This document shows positions 1 to 10,682 of a stretch of 64,000 nucleotides of DNA, one piece after another. The number at the start of each line of letters is the position of its first letter. The stretch's first letter is position 1. Origin of the DNA: Ornithinibacillus halotolerans (GTDB lineage Bacteria > Bacillota > Bacilli > Bacillales > Amphibacillaceae); NCBI RefSeq assembly GCF_014637405.1, contig NZ_BMEY01000019.1, positions 1 to 64,000 on the forward strand. The letters are read 5' to 3'. The position numbers and the translations under genes are program-made. The notes beneath the pieces were generated by a model. It did not search any database. It saw only the letters and a list, made by a program, of their open reading frames with translations, and was not told the DNA's origin.

Positions 1-50
1 CACCGCCATGAAAGGCAATCGAACAATAAATTGTGAAAATAATCCAAAGA

Positions 51-94
51 AAAATGGTTCCTATCATCTATTTTTGATGATAGGAACCATTTTT
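51..94. terminator. Bidirectional rho-independent terminator downstream of obg
   Basis: An 18-bp perfect stem (51-68 with 76-93) encloses a 7-nt loop. It has an A-run on its left side and a T-run on its right, so it can work on either strand. It lies about 40 bp past the obg stop codon and would end the spo0B-obg transcript. Anything converging from the left lies outside the window. Confidence 0.8.
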
Positions 95-107
95 AGTTAT
101 TTTCGGC

Positions 108-127
108 TAGTTTTGTCCCAGCCTCTT
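108..127. repeat. Fragment resembling the end of the interspersed repeat
   Basis: The short string TTTTGTCCCAGCCTC next to the obg stop matches, with one change, the right end of the repeat copy near 14.2 kb (TTTTGTCCCAACCTA). It also resembles the outer end of the copy near 59.18 kb. It looks like a remnant of a repeat end, but a match this short could be chance. Confidence 0.35.
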
Positions 128-131
128 CATG

Positions 132-1957
<1,826 letters not shown>

Positions 1958-1978
1958 TATCCTCCCCCAATACGTAGA

Positions 1979-1984
1979 ATTATA
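1979..1984 (-). promoter_or_regulatory. Extended -10 promoter candidate for spo0B-obg
   Basis: On the minus strand TATAAT is preceded by TGC, an extended -10 arrangement, with no clear -35. Transcription would begin near 1972, giving a 5' leader of only about 15 nt before the spo0B ATG. A local promoter is needed because rpmA is followed by its own terminator. Confidence 0.5.
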
Positions 1985-2051
1985 GCAGAAAACATGGATG
2001 AGTTCATTATTGGTTGTGTAGTTTAAAAGGAAAAATATTGTGTAGGGACTA

Positions 2052-2260
2052 TCATTATTCATTTATTTTCTGGATTCAACGTAAAATGATGTTTGACGAA
2101 CTACCATTATTCATTTCAGCTCAATGTCCAGCGTAAAATGATGTTTGGTGAACTCCAATCATTCATTTCATACCAACATCCAACGTAAAATCATCCAACG
2201 TAAAATGATGTTTGACGTTCTCCCATTATTCATTTCATCCCAACGTTCAGCGTAAAATGA
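2052..2260. repeat. Tandem repeat, 52-bp period, upstream of spo0B
   Basis: The core GTAAAATGATG begins at 2081, 2133 and 2200, with a variant core at 2185 and a partial core at 2252. The spacings are 52, 52, 15 and 52 bp. Each unit also carries a CATTATTCATTTC-like segment. There are about four units, one of which contains a 15-bp internal duplication (CATCCAACGTAAAAT twice). The units are contiguous, so this is not a CRISPR. It lies between the rpmA terminator and the spo0B promoter. Confidence 0.85.
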
Positions 2261-2296
2261 TATATAGGCTCATATACACCATGCTATTAAATTAAA

Positions 2297-2327
2297 AAAA
2301 CTCCAACCACTAAATGATTGGAGTTTT
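2297..2327 (-). terminator. Terminator of the rplU-prp-rpmA operon
   Basis: The stem AAAACTCCAA/TTGGAGTTTT has an 11-nt loop and lies 11 bp past the rpmA stop. An A-run at 2294-2300 becomes a U-run in the minus-strand transcript. Confidence 0.8.
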
Positions 2328-2337
2328 ATATGTGTTA

Positions 2338-2969
<632 letters not shown>

Positions 2970-2979
2970 ATCGGAATCC

Positions 2980-3288
2980 TTAATTGTTAATCTTTTCGAT
3001 TACTAATTTTGTGTAAGGTTGACGATGACCTTGCTTTCTATGGTAGTTTTTCTTAGCTTTGAATTTGAAAACAGTAACTTTCTTTTGACGACCATGTTTT
3101 TCAACTTTAGCCGTAACAGTAGCACCGTCAACGTAAGGAGATCCAACTTTAACGTCTTCCCCACCTACGAATAGTACTTTGTCAAAAGTAACAGTTTCAT
3201 CTACGTCAGCTGCAACTTTTTCAACATAAATTGCTTGACCTTCTTCAACTTTAACTTGTTTACCACCTGTTTCGATAATAGCGTACAT
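2980..3288 (-). CDS. rplU: 50S ribosomal protein L21
   Basis: Large-subunit protein that binds 23S rRNA. The 102-residue product begins [18 protein letters not shown] and has the conserved basic C-terminal stretch [12 protein letters not shown]. It is the first gene of the rplU-prp-rpmA operon, preceded by an AGGAGGTG site and by a structured leader of the L21 type. Regulation is probably feedback through that leader. Confidence 0.98.
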   Translation of the reverse strand: MYAIIETGGKQVKVEEGQAIYVEKVAADVDETVTFDKVLFVGGEDVKVGSPYVDGATVTAKVEKHGRQKKVTVFKFKAKKNYHRKQGHRQPYTKLVIEKINN

Positions 3289-3297
3289 AACTGCACC

Positions 3298-3390
3298 TCC
3301 TTAATAAACTCAGACTCGCCATACAGGTAACTTTAAAAGTTTTACAACCTGTTCTGTGCGGTTGTAGCACGGGTGCTACGATGAATAACA
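3298..3390 (-). promoter_or_regulatory. L21-type structured leader of the rplU operon
   Basis: The untranslated leader of rplU contains a strong hairpin, GTAGCAC/GTGCTAC (3364-3379), and further pairing toward the ribosome binding site. Its position and size fit the L21 leader found before rplU in Firmicutes, thought to respond to L21. The assignment is from position and the hairpin; I could not run a covariance model. Confidence 0.6.
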
Positions 3391-3395
3391 TACAA

Positions 3396-3425
3396 ATGTT
3401 ATCATGTATGCTATTGATTTGTCAA
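3396..3425 (-). promoter_or_regulatory. Sigma-A promoter of the rplU operon
   Basis: On the minus strand there is a perfect -35 TTGACA (3420-3425), an 18-bp spacer and -10 TAACAT (3396-3401). Transcription should start near 3389, giving a leader of about 100 nt. Confidence 0.7.
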
Positions 3426-3432
3426 GGTTATT

Positions 3433-4302
3433 TTAAATCGTGGAATAGGTTGCAATCTCACCTATAGTTTTATGGTAATGCTTATCAAAAAAATAACTCT
3501 TTAGACAATCACTTTCATCAATTGTTACTCTTTTATTATTTGGCATTTGAATGTAGATCGAGTGTTTTACATCTCTCCTAAAATGAGAAAAAACATCCAT
3601 AAGTGAATACTGGGATGGAACTGTGATTGAACTAACGGATCGAATAAGATGATTTCCTTTATATCGATTCAATAAAAAACGAATAAACGTAAAATGTCTT
3701 TTCTTCCAATCGGAGTAATTTTCAACCAGCAAAAAAATCATTAGCAAACATGCACTTAATGTAAATGGAAAAAATACAAGCTGCGCAATAATAATAAACG
3801 AAATTATTACAATAGATGCTTGTATAGTTGTATAGTAAGCTTTCTGAAACGAAAAACGTTTTGATAGTAAATAAAACAATAATTTACCACCATCTAATGG
3901 CCAAACAGGAAGTAAATTAAATATTAATATTGTTGTGTTGTAAAATAGAATTGTGCTAATTAACGATGGGGGCAACAATGAAAAAATGGAAACAAAATAC
4001 ATGATAAAATAAATAATTAGATGTTGAAAGGGACCTGAAATGGTTACTATAAATTCTTCCTTTATCGGTCTATTCCCGTGTTCATCCGTATCCATTACCC
4101 CACCAAAGACCCATAGCATAATCCTCTTAATTCGCCACTTATAATATGAAGCTGCAAAAAAATGTCCTAACTCATGTATGAATACAATGGAAATAATAAT
4201 AAACAAATCAATGAATGTACCAGTTAAAATTGAAATGAAAATAAAAATGAATAAAATTGGGTGTATATGTATTGTCGGTATAAATCTATGGTTGATCGTC
4301 AA
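3433..4302 (-). CDS. spoIVFB: Pro-sigma-K processing membrane metalloprotease SpoIVFB
   Basis: Intramembrane site-2-type zinc protease that cleaves pro-sigma-K in the outer forespore membrane late in sporulation. The 289-residue product has six or so hydrophobic segments. The zinc motif HELGH is at 43-47, the same numbering as in B. subtilis, and a second zinc ligand lies in the NLLPVWPLDGG segment near residue 137. A C-terminal CBS-like domain begins at about residue 210. The TTG start is preceded by AGGTG at 7 nt. It overlaps the end of spoIVFA by 17 bp, so the two are likely translationally coupled. Confidence 0.95.
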   Translation of the reverse strand: MTINHRFIPTIHIHPILFIFIFISILTGTFIDLFIIISIVFIHELGHFFAASYYKWRIKRIMLWVFGGVMDTDEHGNRPIKEEFIVTISGPFQHLIIYFIMYFVSIFSLLPPSLISTILFYNTTILIFNLLPVWPLDGGKLLFYLLSKRFSFQKAYYTTIQASIVIISFIIIAQLVFFPFTLSACLLMIFLLVENYSDWKKRHFTFIRFLLNRYKGNHLIRSVSSITVPSQYSLMDVFSHFRRDVKHSIYIQMPNNKRVTIDESDCLKSYFFDKHYHKTIGEIATYSTI

Positions 4303-5056
4303 CTTCGATCACCTGTACCGGATCTACAAATTCATTGTTCTTTTCAATAGAAAAGTAGACCACTTCATTTGCATCTGTTGGATTAAATTCACCAATTCGT
4401 TGATTTGCATCGACGATTTGATATAAGTGAACGTCAATTGAACTTAAAAATCCATAAGTTGTTGTTGATTTATCCGCGTGTTGAATTACAATTGTTTTAT
4501 TCGTTTCTGACTTTTTCCCAGAGAATATGACGATTCCTTCCCTTAATGCTTGTACAGAAGTAGTTTCAGTTGGAGCAATTGTAATTCCTTTGCCATTCGT
4601 CTGAAACGTTTCAATCACATTTCCTGATACAGGTAGTGCAAGTGGAGTCTCGTCAACCACTGTTTCCTTTGCAGGCGAAAAAGCTAAAGGAGTACCAAAA
4701 GAATCTTTATACCACTGGTAAACACTAGCAAATGGAAATTCTTCAGTGAGTACACTCGCCGTCCATTCCTTAGGCTTGTCAAAAATTTCCGCATCATTTT
4801 GCCATATAATTGCGATAGAAAAAAATAGCATGACCGAAAACAGCCCTTTTAAAATAATCCCTGTTATGGTATTATTTTTTTCACGATTGGTTTCGGTTTG
4901 ATCAATAAAATTAGGATAAAATCCGTGTTTCTCTTCTTCTTGTGGTAAAGAAGGCATGATTGTATTTACTTTGCTCGTTTTTGTACTAGTTGGTATCCCG
5001 CGTGATTTTTTTCGTTCACTTATTGATTTACGTACATCTTTAACTCGTTTCTTCAT
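4286..5056 (-). CDS. spoIVFA: Stage IV sporulation protein FA, inhibitor of SpoIVFB
   Basis: Holds SpoIVFB inactive in the outer forespore membrane until it is cleaved by the forespore protease SpoIVB. The 256-residue product has a basic, Ser-rich cytoplasmic N-terminus, one membrane segment (about 68-88, GLFSVMLFFSIAIIWQ) and an external LytM/M23-like domain from about residue 145 (LPVSGNVIETF onward). I do not see the full zinc ligand set of active M23 peptidases, as expected for this regulatory protein. A GAGGATGG site precedes the ATG. It is first in the spoIVFA-spoIVFB operon, behind a sigma-E type promoter. Confidence 0.93.
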   Translation of the reverse strand: MKKRVKDVRKSISERKKSRGIPTSTKTSKVNTIMPSLPQEEEKHGFYPNFIDQTETNREKNNTITGIILKGLFSVMLFFSIAIIWQNDAEIFDKPKEWTASVLTEEFPFASVYQWYKDSFGTPLAFSPAKETVVDETPLALPVSGNVIETFQTNGKGITIAPTETTSVQALREGIVIFSGKKSETNKTIVIQHADKSTTTYGFLSSIDVHLYQIVDANQRIGEFNPTDANEVVYFSIEKNNEFVDPVQVIEVDDQP

Positions 5057-5088
5057 CCATCCTCATTCCTTCATTCATCGTTTATTTC

Positions 5089-5117
5089 ATTGTATGAAGG
5101 GTTTGGACAAGATATGA
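5089..5117 (-). promoter_or_regulatory. Sigma-E type promoter of spoIVFA-spoIVFB
   Basis: On the minus strand TCATATC (5111-5117) is followed by a 14-bp spacer and CATACAAT (5089-5096). The -10 matches the sigma-E consensus CATACAMT perfectly, and spacing and -35 also agree. This is the promoter class expected for a mother-cell operon. Confidence 0.7.
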
Positions 5118-5159
5118 TTGAACATCCTAGAGTTTTATATTGGCTTGTACCGGCTTTAA

Positions 5160-5529
5160 TTAAAATTTATTTAAGTCTTCACTAAATACCAATTCGTAAG
5201 TTGCGTATTTTTTATTGATATCGGGTAACAAGTGACTCTTAATAATTTCATTTGCAAATTCTGTTATTTCCTTGTGAATTGTAGATTGCTTGGCTTCATT
5301 TTGGGATTCTACTGCTAAGGCTATTTTTACTGGACTCTCAAATTTTTTAATAGCTATTCCTTTAACACAAGGGAATTTCTTATCTAAAATTCTTGTTTAT
5401 AGTCATATTGGATAATATATCTCCCATTTAAATCAAGACAATGTTTATCTTTAATATAACTTACGCTGTATATTCTATTTCTTCGTCATTAACATATAGT
5501 TTGATAGGGCCGAATGGCGTTAGTAGCAT
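5160..5529 (-). pseudogene. Frameshifted hypothetical gene
   Basis: Three reading frames on the minus strand join into one protein-like sequence of about 120 residues. It starts at an ATG at 5529 (MLLTPFGPIKLYVNDEEIEY) behind a GTAGGTG site, shifts frame near 5463 into YSVSYIKDKHCLDLNGRY, and shifts again near 5390 into the final segment ending YELVFSEDLNKF at 5160. The last segment is acidic/basic mixed and helical, with no recognised domain. Two frameshifts with otherwise protein-like composition indicate recent decay, or sequencing errors. It lies between spoIVFA and the minD terminator, where B. subtilis has no gene. Function unknown. Confidence 0.6.
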
Positions 5530-5550
5530 ATGAACACCTACTTCTCTAAT

Positions 5551-5588
5551 AAAAAAGAGTTCTAAATCATTAATGATATTTAGAACTC
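5551..5588 (-). terminator. Terminator of the mre-min operon
   Basis: The 11-bp stem GAGTTCTAAAT/ATTTAGAACTC (5557-5567, 5578-5588) is followed by six U on the minus-strand transcript. It is 16 bp past the minD stop. Confidence 0.85.
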
Positions 5589-5604
5589 AAGATGAATTAA
5601 ACTA

Positions 5605-6402
5605 TTAACTTCTTATCCCAAAAAACTTCTTCACTCTTTTAAACATACCACTTTCATCTTCTAACGATTGAAGTGGTACAGATTCGCCTAAAATTCTTCT
5701 AGCAATATTACGATATGCGATAGAAGCTTTAGAATTTGGTTGGAATGCTACAGGCTCTCCATGGTTAGATGCTTTTATTACTTCATCATCATCTAAAACT
5801 ATACCAATTAATTCAATCGATAGAATTTGGACGATATCATCAATTTCGATCATGTCACCATTTTTCATCATATGTTTACGGATACGGTTAATCACTAAAG
5901 TTGGAGGAGCAATTTCTTCTTTCTCTAATAACCCGATAATTCTGTCAGCATCTCGAACACTAGATTTTTCTGGAGTAGTCACAACAATAGCTTTATCTGC
6001 ACCAGCAACTGCATTCTGATAACCTTGTTCAATACCAGCTGGACAATCAATTAGAATATAATCATATTCTGTCTTAAGTTCTTTAATAATTCCTCGCATA
6101 CCTTCTGGTGTTACAGCAGTTTTATCACTTGTCTGAGCAGCAGGTAATAAAGAAAGATAATCAAATCGTTTATCTTTAATTAGAGCGGCCTTTAATTTAC
6201 AGCGCCCTTGAATAACATCGACAATGTCATAGATAATCCGATTTTCAAGCCCCATAACGACATCTAGATTTCTTAAGCCAATATCTGTATCAATTAAACA
6301 AACTTTTTTCCCCATTAGTGCTAATGCTGTTCCGATATTTGCAGTTGTAGTTGTTTTACCAACTCCACCTTTTCCGGATGTTATAACGATTGCCTCACCC
6401 AT
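5605..6402 (-). CDS. minD: Septum site-determining ATPase MinD
   Basis: Membrane-bound ATPase that recruits MinC and blocks division at the cell poles; in Bacillus it is placed by DivIVA/MinJ. The 265-residue product has the deviant Walker A motif SGKGGVGKTTTTAN (about 9-22), switch motif LIDCPAGIEQG, and a C-terminal amphipathic membrane-targeting helix (MFKRVKKFFGIRS). It overlaps minC by 8 bp and is last in mreBCD-minCD. Confidence 0.97.
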   Translation of the reverse strand: MGEAIVITSGKGGVGKTTTTANIGTALALMGKKVCLIDTDIGLRNLDVVMGLENRIIYDIVDVIQGRCKLKAALIKDKRFDYLSLLPAAQTSDKTAVTPEGMRGIIKELKTEYDYILIDCPAGIEQGYQNAVAGADKAIVVTTPEKSSVRDADRIIGLLEKEEIAPPTLVINRIRKHMMKNGDMIEIDDIVQILSIELIGIVLDDDEVIKASNHGEPVAFQPNSKASIAYRNIARRILGESVPLQSLEDESGMFKRVKKFFGIRS

Positions 6403-7087
6403 TGATTAAACTCCTTTCAAATCTACTTAAACTATTACGTCTCTGTGCTAAAACTTGTAATCTATCAATAATTATTTTATCTTTTTCCGTATCGATGAGA
6501 CCACATTCCATATATACACCATCTGATTCATAATCTGGAGCCCGACTTATGTAATCTGCTATACGAAGTTGACTCGGGTTCATATAGGAAGCTGTTATTA
6601 TTGCGTTACGGTCACCTTCTGAACCTGCATGTGCAATTCCATGCAGGCTCCCCATTATATATATATTACCTGTGGAAACTACTTTCCCACCAGGGTTTAC
6701 ATCGCCAACAAGAAGTAAATCCCCTTTCACTTCTAGTACTTGTCCAGAACGAACGATACGATTTACGGCTTTTACTTCCGTCTCTTCAAGCATTTCTAGG
6801 GCTTCATCTCTTAATATCACATTCGACTCAATTGCTTGGATAGTGAATTGATTTAATTCGGTAATTAACTCTTCTAACATTTCTTTTTGATCCTCATAAA
6901 GATAACGGTTCCCTAGTTTAATAGTTACCGCTACATCTTTATCTTCTTTGTTCGATTTATTTACCGATAATTTTTCCCTTAACTCACTACACGCTTCTTC
7001 AAATGAACAGCGGTCATCAATGAAAAGTGTTAGCCCTTCTCGAGTACCTTTTATCGTTACATATTGTCTTTGTTTTGCATCTTGCAT
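6395..7087 (-). CDS. minC: Septum site-determining protein MinC
   Basis: FtsZ-polymerisation inhibitor and partner of MinD. The 230-residue product has an N-terminal domain (about 1-105, opening QYVTIKGTREGLTLFIDDRCSFEEA). A C-terminal beta-helical MinD-binding domain (about 110-215) has the glycine-rich repeats IVRSGQVLEVKGDLLLVGDV and GKVVSTGNIYIMGSLHG. It is 64 bp downstream of mreD and overlaps minD. Confidence 0.96.
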   Translation of the reverse strand: MQDAKQRQYVTIKGTREGLTLFIDDRCSFEEACSELREKLSVNKSNKEDKDVAVTIKLGNRYLYEDQKEMLEELITELNQFTIQAIESNVILRDEALEMLEETEVKAVNRIVRSGQVLEVKGDLLLVGDVNPGGKVVSTGNIYIMGSLHGIAHAGSEGDRNAIITASYMNPSQLRIADYISRAPDYESDGVYMECGLIDTEKDKIIIDRLQVLAQRRNSLSRFERSLING

Positions 7088-7151
7088 GCTTTCACCTCAT
7101 TAATACTTCATATATAGCGTGTAGGGGTTGTTTATTACTTTAATAGACGTT

Positions 7152-7676
7152 CTAATTCACCCTATAACTTTTCCATTTTTCTAGTTTCTTTGTAAACAAA
7201 GGATATATTAACGCTAAGAAGATTGAATTAGCTAGTATAGATGGTATCAATCTAACCATCAAATAATCTAGCCACTCCGAATTCATTACACCAATCACAA
7301 AATAAATCAGATTAATTATTAATTCAGCTATGATAATACTTATTATACCAAACAATAGTGTGGAATAAATATTACTATGCAATAATTTTTTCATACCATG
7401 GATGACATAGATCACCAATCCATAAGTAAACATATAAACACCTAATATACCTGTGTAAGCAATGTCTATCAATAGTCCAAAAATTAATGCATAAATAATT
7501 GAGTGGATAGAGTTATTATCATCATAAAAAATAGTGATTAAAATTAGGAACATTAATACCCAATGAGGAGTTATCATCAAATTACCGTCAATGAGACTAC
7601 TTGGTAATATGTCTAATGCAACTCCTTCCAAAACTACAAAAAGTAGTAGAAGAAGGGGTAGGATTATATGTCTCAT
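7152..7676 (-). CDS. mreD: Rod shape-determining membrane protein MreD
   Basis: Integral membrane member of the elongation machinery, acting with MreB and MreC. The 174-residue product is almost entirely hydrophobic, with about five membrane helices and the family length of 160-175. Sequence is poorly conserved, as in other MreD proteins; the call rests on topology and on position. It overlaps mreC by 4 bp (ATGA-type junction), indicating coupled translation. Confidence 0.93.
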   Translation of the reverse strand: MRHIILPLLLLLFVVLEGVALDILPSSLIDGNLMITPHWVLMFLILITIFYDDNNSIHSIIYALIFGLLIDIAYTGILGVYMFTYGLVIYVIHGMKKLLHSNIYSTLLFGIISIIIAELIINLIYFVIGVMNSEWLDYLMVRLIPSILANSIFLALIYPLFTKKLEKWKSYRVN

Positions 7677-8530
7677 TGCTCCTCCCCCTTACCAAGTTTC
7701 CGCTCAACTACAATAACATTATTTATTTCGTACATGTTGGCTGCCGGTTCAACTAAAGCAGTGCGAGTTAAGCCATATTGATCTGGAATAACTTCCTTTA
7801 CCTTTCCAATTAACAATCCTGCTGGAAAGACTCCACCCATACCAGAAGAGAACACTAACTCTCCCTCTTCGACATTATGCTCAGATTCTTCTATAATCCT
7901 AAACAATAACGAACCACTTTTCGCATCGTATTCTTCAATTAAACCAAAAACATTTTTATCATCTTCTTTGGAAATAGTAGCAGAAATGCGGTTAAAGGCA
8001 TCAAATCCTGTTAATAGCTGAACAGTTGAAGTTAGTTCAGAAACACTTTGCACTTTTCCAACCATACCTTCCGCGGTGATAACTGCCATGTTCTCTTCTA
8101 CTCCAGCTAGGGAGCCTTTATTAATAGTAACTTGTTCAATCCAACGTTCTGGAGATCTTGCTGTTACCGTGGCATGAATCGGATTATAGGAACGAATCGT
8201 TTCACTCTTATCGATTATTTCTCGAAGTTCAGCATTTTCTCCCTTTAATTCCTGAACTTCATAGATTAATGCTTTATACTGTGCTAACTTTTCTCTTAAT
8301 ATCTGATTTTCAGTATACGTATTTTTGGCATCATCAATATTACTAATAATACCAGTAACATATTTTACTGGTGTGGAAATAATGTTTTGTGCAAGTCCAA
8401 TAATATCATGGACAAATTGTTCACCTGTTGTTAAATTACTACGATCTCTTAAAGAAAAACCTATAAGAACAACTAGGATAATAATCCCAATTAATAGCAA
8501 AAATAATTTCTTTTTACGAAAAAACGACAT
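7673..8530 (-). CDS. mreC: Rod shape-determining protein MreC
   Basis: Bitopic protein linking cytoplasmic MreB to wall synthases outside the membrane. The 285-residue product has a basic N-terminus, one membrane helix (about 9-27), a coiled coil (about 70-110, rich in Lys/Glu/Leu) and an external beta-barrel domain with the conserved YNPIHATVTARSPERW and GMVGKV segments. It lies 12 bp after mreB and overlaps mreD. Confidence 0.96.
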   Translation of the reverse strand: MSFFRKKKLFLLLIGIIILVVLIGFSLRDRSNLTTGEQFVHDIIGLAQNIISTPVKYVTGIISNIDDAKNTYTENQILREKLAQYKALIYEVQELKGENAELREIIDKSETIRSYNPIHATVTARSPERWIEQVTINKGSLAGVEENMAVITAEGMVGKVQSVSELTSTVQLLTGFDAFNRISATISKEDDKNVFGLIEEYDAKSGSLLFRIIEESEHNVEEGELVFSSGMGGVFPAGLLIGKVKEVIPDQYGLTRTALVEPAANMYEINNVIVVERKLGKGEEQ

Positions 8531-8542
8531 AAAAACACCTAC

Positions 8543-9586
8543 TTATTCTACTGTAGGACGAGTAGATACATTTGGCTGCGCCTTAAATTGTTGAATATAA
8601 TCCAATGACTTGCCAGTACCAATGACAACACAGTCAAGTGGATTATCAGCTACAAAAACAGGCATTTTAGTTTGGTCACTAATTACCTTATCCAAATTTT
8701 GTAGTAGAGAACCTCCTCCAGATAAGACAATCCCTCGATCCATTATATCAGCTGATAATTCTGGCGGAGTATTTTCTAACGTCACCTTAACTGCTTCAAC
8801 TATTGCATCTACTGTATCCATAAGTGCATCTGATATTTCTTTACCATGAATTGTTACTGTATGTGGTAATCCTGTAAGTAAATCCCTACCACGAATTTCC
8901 ATACTTTTTTCTGCAAAACTCTTATCACTAGCAGAACCAATCTCTATTTTAATCTGCTCTGCTGTTCTTTCACCGATCATTAAGTTATACGTTTTACGAA
9001 TATAATTGATGATAGATGTATCCATATTATCACCGGCATTTCTAATAGACTGGGCAGTAACAATTCCCCCAAGGGAGATAACAGCTACTTCAGTAGTCCC
9101 ACCACCGATATCAACAATCATACTTCCAGTTGGTTCCCATACAGGTAATCCTGCACCAATTGCAGCTGCAAAAGGTTCAGCTATCGGGAATGCTTCTTTT
9201 GCTCCTGCTTGTTTGGAAGCATCTATAACAGCTCTCTCTTCAACCATCGTAATTCCTGATGGTACACAAATCATAACATTTGGTTTGCTAGCAAATCGCG
9301 ACCTACTTCGCATCGCTTGTTTAATATAGTATTGCATCATTGCAGCTGTCGTATCATAATCAGCAATTACTCCATCTTTCATTGGACGTATAACCGAAAT
9401 ACCACCCGGATTTCTGCCAATCATATTTTTAGCTGAACGACCTACTGCTTCTATTTCTCCGGTTTCCACATTTTTAGCAACAACTGATGGCTCTCTTAAT
9501 ATTACACCTTTTCCTTTAACAAATACTAATGTATTTGCAGTACCTAAATCAATCCCCAAATCTTGTGAAAATCCAAAAATCCCCAA
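8543..9586 (-). CDS. mreB: Rod shape-determining actin homologue MreB
   Basis: Actin-like ATPase that organises sidewall peptidoglycan synthesis. The 347-residue product has the phosphate 1 motif [10 protein letters not shown] near residue 10, the phosphate 2 motif [16 protein letters not shown] near 160, and [11 protein letters not shown] near 290. The length is within the family range, with a slightly long C-terminus ([13 protein letters not shown]). The adjacent mreC and mreD confirm that this is the operon-encoded MreB rather than Mbl or MreBH. Confidence 0.96.
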   Translation of the reverse strand: MGIFGFSQDLGIDLGTANTLVFVKGKGVILREPSVVAKNVETGEIEAVGRSAKNMIGRNPGGISVIRPMKDGVIADYDTTAAMMQYYIKQAMRSRSRFASKPNVMICVPSGITMVEERAVIDASKQAGAKEAFPIAEPFAAAIGAGLPVWEPTGSMIVDIGGGTTEVAVISLGGIVTAQSIRNAGDNMDTSIINYIRKTYNLMIGERTAEQIKIEIGSASDKSFAEKSMEIRGRDLLTGLPHTVTIHGKEISDALMDTVDAIVEAVKVTLENTPPELSADIMDRGIVLSGGGSLLQNLDKVISDQTKMPVFVADNPLDCVVIGTGKSLDYIQQFKAQPNVSTRPTVE

Positions 9587-9735
9587 TAAAATCTTCCTCT
9601 CCTATATCATGTGGTTTTCTGGTTATTTACTTTACTATCTTATTTTATTCTATGTGACGACCCACATAATATAATCCCATCAGGACAATTTATATATGTA
9701 TATATCTCTTTATCTTTTTACTAACTCCACTTGAA

Positions 9736-9772
9736 GAAGCGCCACTTTCACTGCTTTTGAAAATGGCGCTAT
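9736..9772. terminator. Hairpin between radC and mreB, possible terminator
   Basis: The stem GCGCCA/TGGCGC extends inward through TTTCA/TGAAA with one mismatch. It lies 50 bp past the radC stop but lacks a clear U-run in the minus-strand transcript. It could attenuate read-through into mreB. Confidence 0.4.
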
Positions 9773-9820
9773 GTTTCTATCTATTATACGAAAAAAACGA
9801 TAAAATTGATAGTACAACAA

Positions 9821-10510
9821 TTATAAGTAACCTTTTTCTTTTAAGGATACAAATTTTCTGTCACCAATAATTAAATGATCTAACAATTCAATACCAATCA
9901 TTTTTCCTGATTCAACTAGTCTTCTAGTAACATGAATATCTTCTTGAGATGGAGTCGGATCTCCGGAGGGGTGATTATGAGCAACGATGATAGAGGCAGC
10001 GGAACGCTTAACCGCTTCACGAAATACTTCACGGGGATGGACAATTGAGGCGTTAAGGCTCCCAATGAAAATGGTCTGCCTATGAATAATTTGATTTTTA
10101 GTATTAAGAAAAATAGCTACGAAATGCTCTTGATTTAAATTTCTCATTTCTTCCATCACATAATCAGCACCATCTTCAGGTGATCGAATGACATATCTTT
10201 CATTAGGCTTATATTGACTCAGTCTCTTTCCTAACTCTAGAGCAGATAGTATTAATACTCCTTTTGCCTTTCCAATCCCTTTAATTGCTGTTAATTCTTC
10301 AATGGTTGCATCTTTTAATAATTTTAATCCTTCAAAATGCATTAATAATCGATTTGCTAAGTCCATAACGGATTCATTCTTTGTACCACTCCCTAATAAT
10401 ATGGCAATTAACTCTTGATTAGATAAATGACTTGCACCTAAAGTTAATAATCTTTCTCTTGGTCTATCCTCCTTTGGTACATCTTTTATCATTACATTGG
10501 ATGTATTCAA
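9821..10510 (-). CDS. radC: RadC/JAB-domain protein
   Basis: Conserved protein of uncertain function, once linked to DNA repair. The 229-residue product has a helix-hairpin-helix pair (TAIKGIGKAKGVLILSALELGK) and a C-terminal JAB1/MPN metalloprotease-like domain with the zinc signature HNHPSGDPTPSQED. The TTG start at 10510 is supported by AGGAG 8 nt upstream, whereas the ATG six codons later has no site. In B. subtilis maf lies between spoIIB and radC; here it does not. Confidence 0.93.
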   Translation of the reverse strand: MNTSNVMIKDVPKEDRPRERLLTLGASHLSNQELIAILLGSGTKNESVMDLANRLLMHFEGLKLLKDATIEELTAIKGIGKAKGVLILSALELGKRLSQYKPNERYVIRSPEDGADYVMEEMRNLNQEHFVAIFLNTKNQIIHRQTIFIGSLNASIVHPREVFREAVKRSAASIIVAHNHPSGDPTPSQEDIHVTRRLVESGKMIGIELLDHLIIGDRKFVSLKEKGYL

Positions 10511-10539
10511 TCGCTTTTCTCCTTTCTAATTTTAAAAAT

Positions 10540-10568
10540 AGAATAGCTTATATTAAGTTTCTAGACAA
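10540..10568 (-). promoter_or_regulatory. Sigma-A promoter candidate for radC
   Basis: On the minus strand -35 TTGTCT (10563-10568), a 17-bp spacer and -10 TATTCT (10540-10545) are correctly placed just downstream of the spoIIB terminator. Confidence 0.5.
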
Positions 10569-10615
10569 ACCACTATAATGCTATTATGCAACTGATACCA
10601 AGCATAAAAACAAAA

Positions 10616-10651
10616 AAACAGTAAGTAGAATTTCATTTCTCCTTACTGTTT
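10616..10651 (-). terminator. Terminator downstream of spoIIB
   Basis: The 10-bp stem AAACAGTAAG/CTTACTGTTT is followed by a U-rich run on the minus strand. It lies 31 bp past the spoIIB stop. Confidence 0.75.
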
Positions 10652-10682
10652 GTTCATCAATTTTTTATATTTACATATTATC

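Noticed and set aside
2052-2260. CRISPR-like repeated array
   Set aside because: The 52-bp units are contiguous with no unique spacers, and no cas genes are present.
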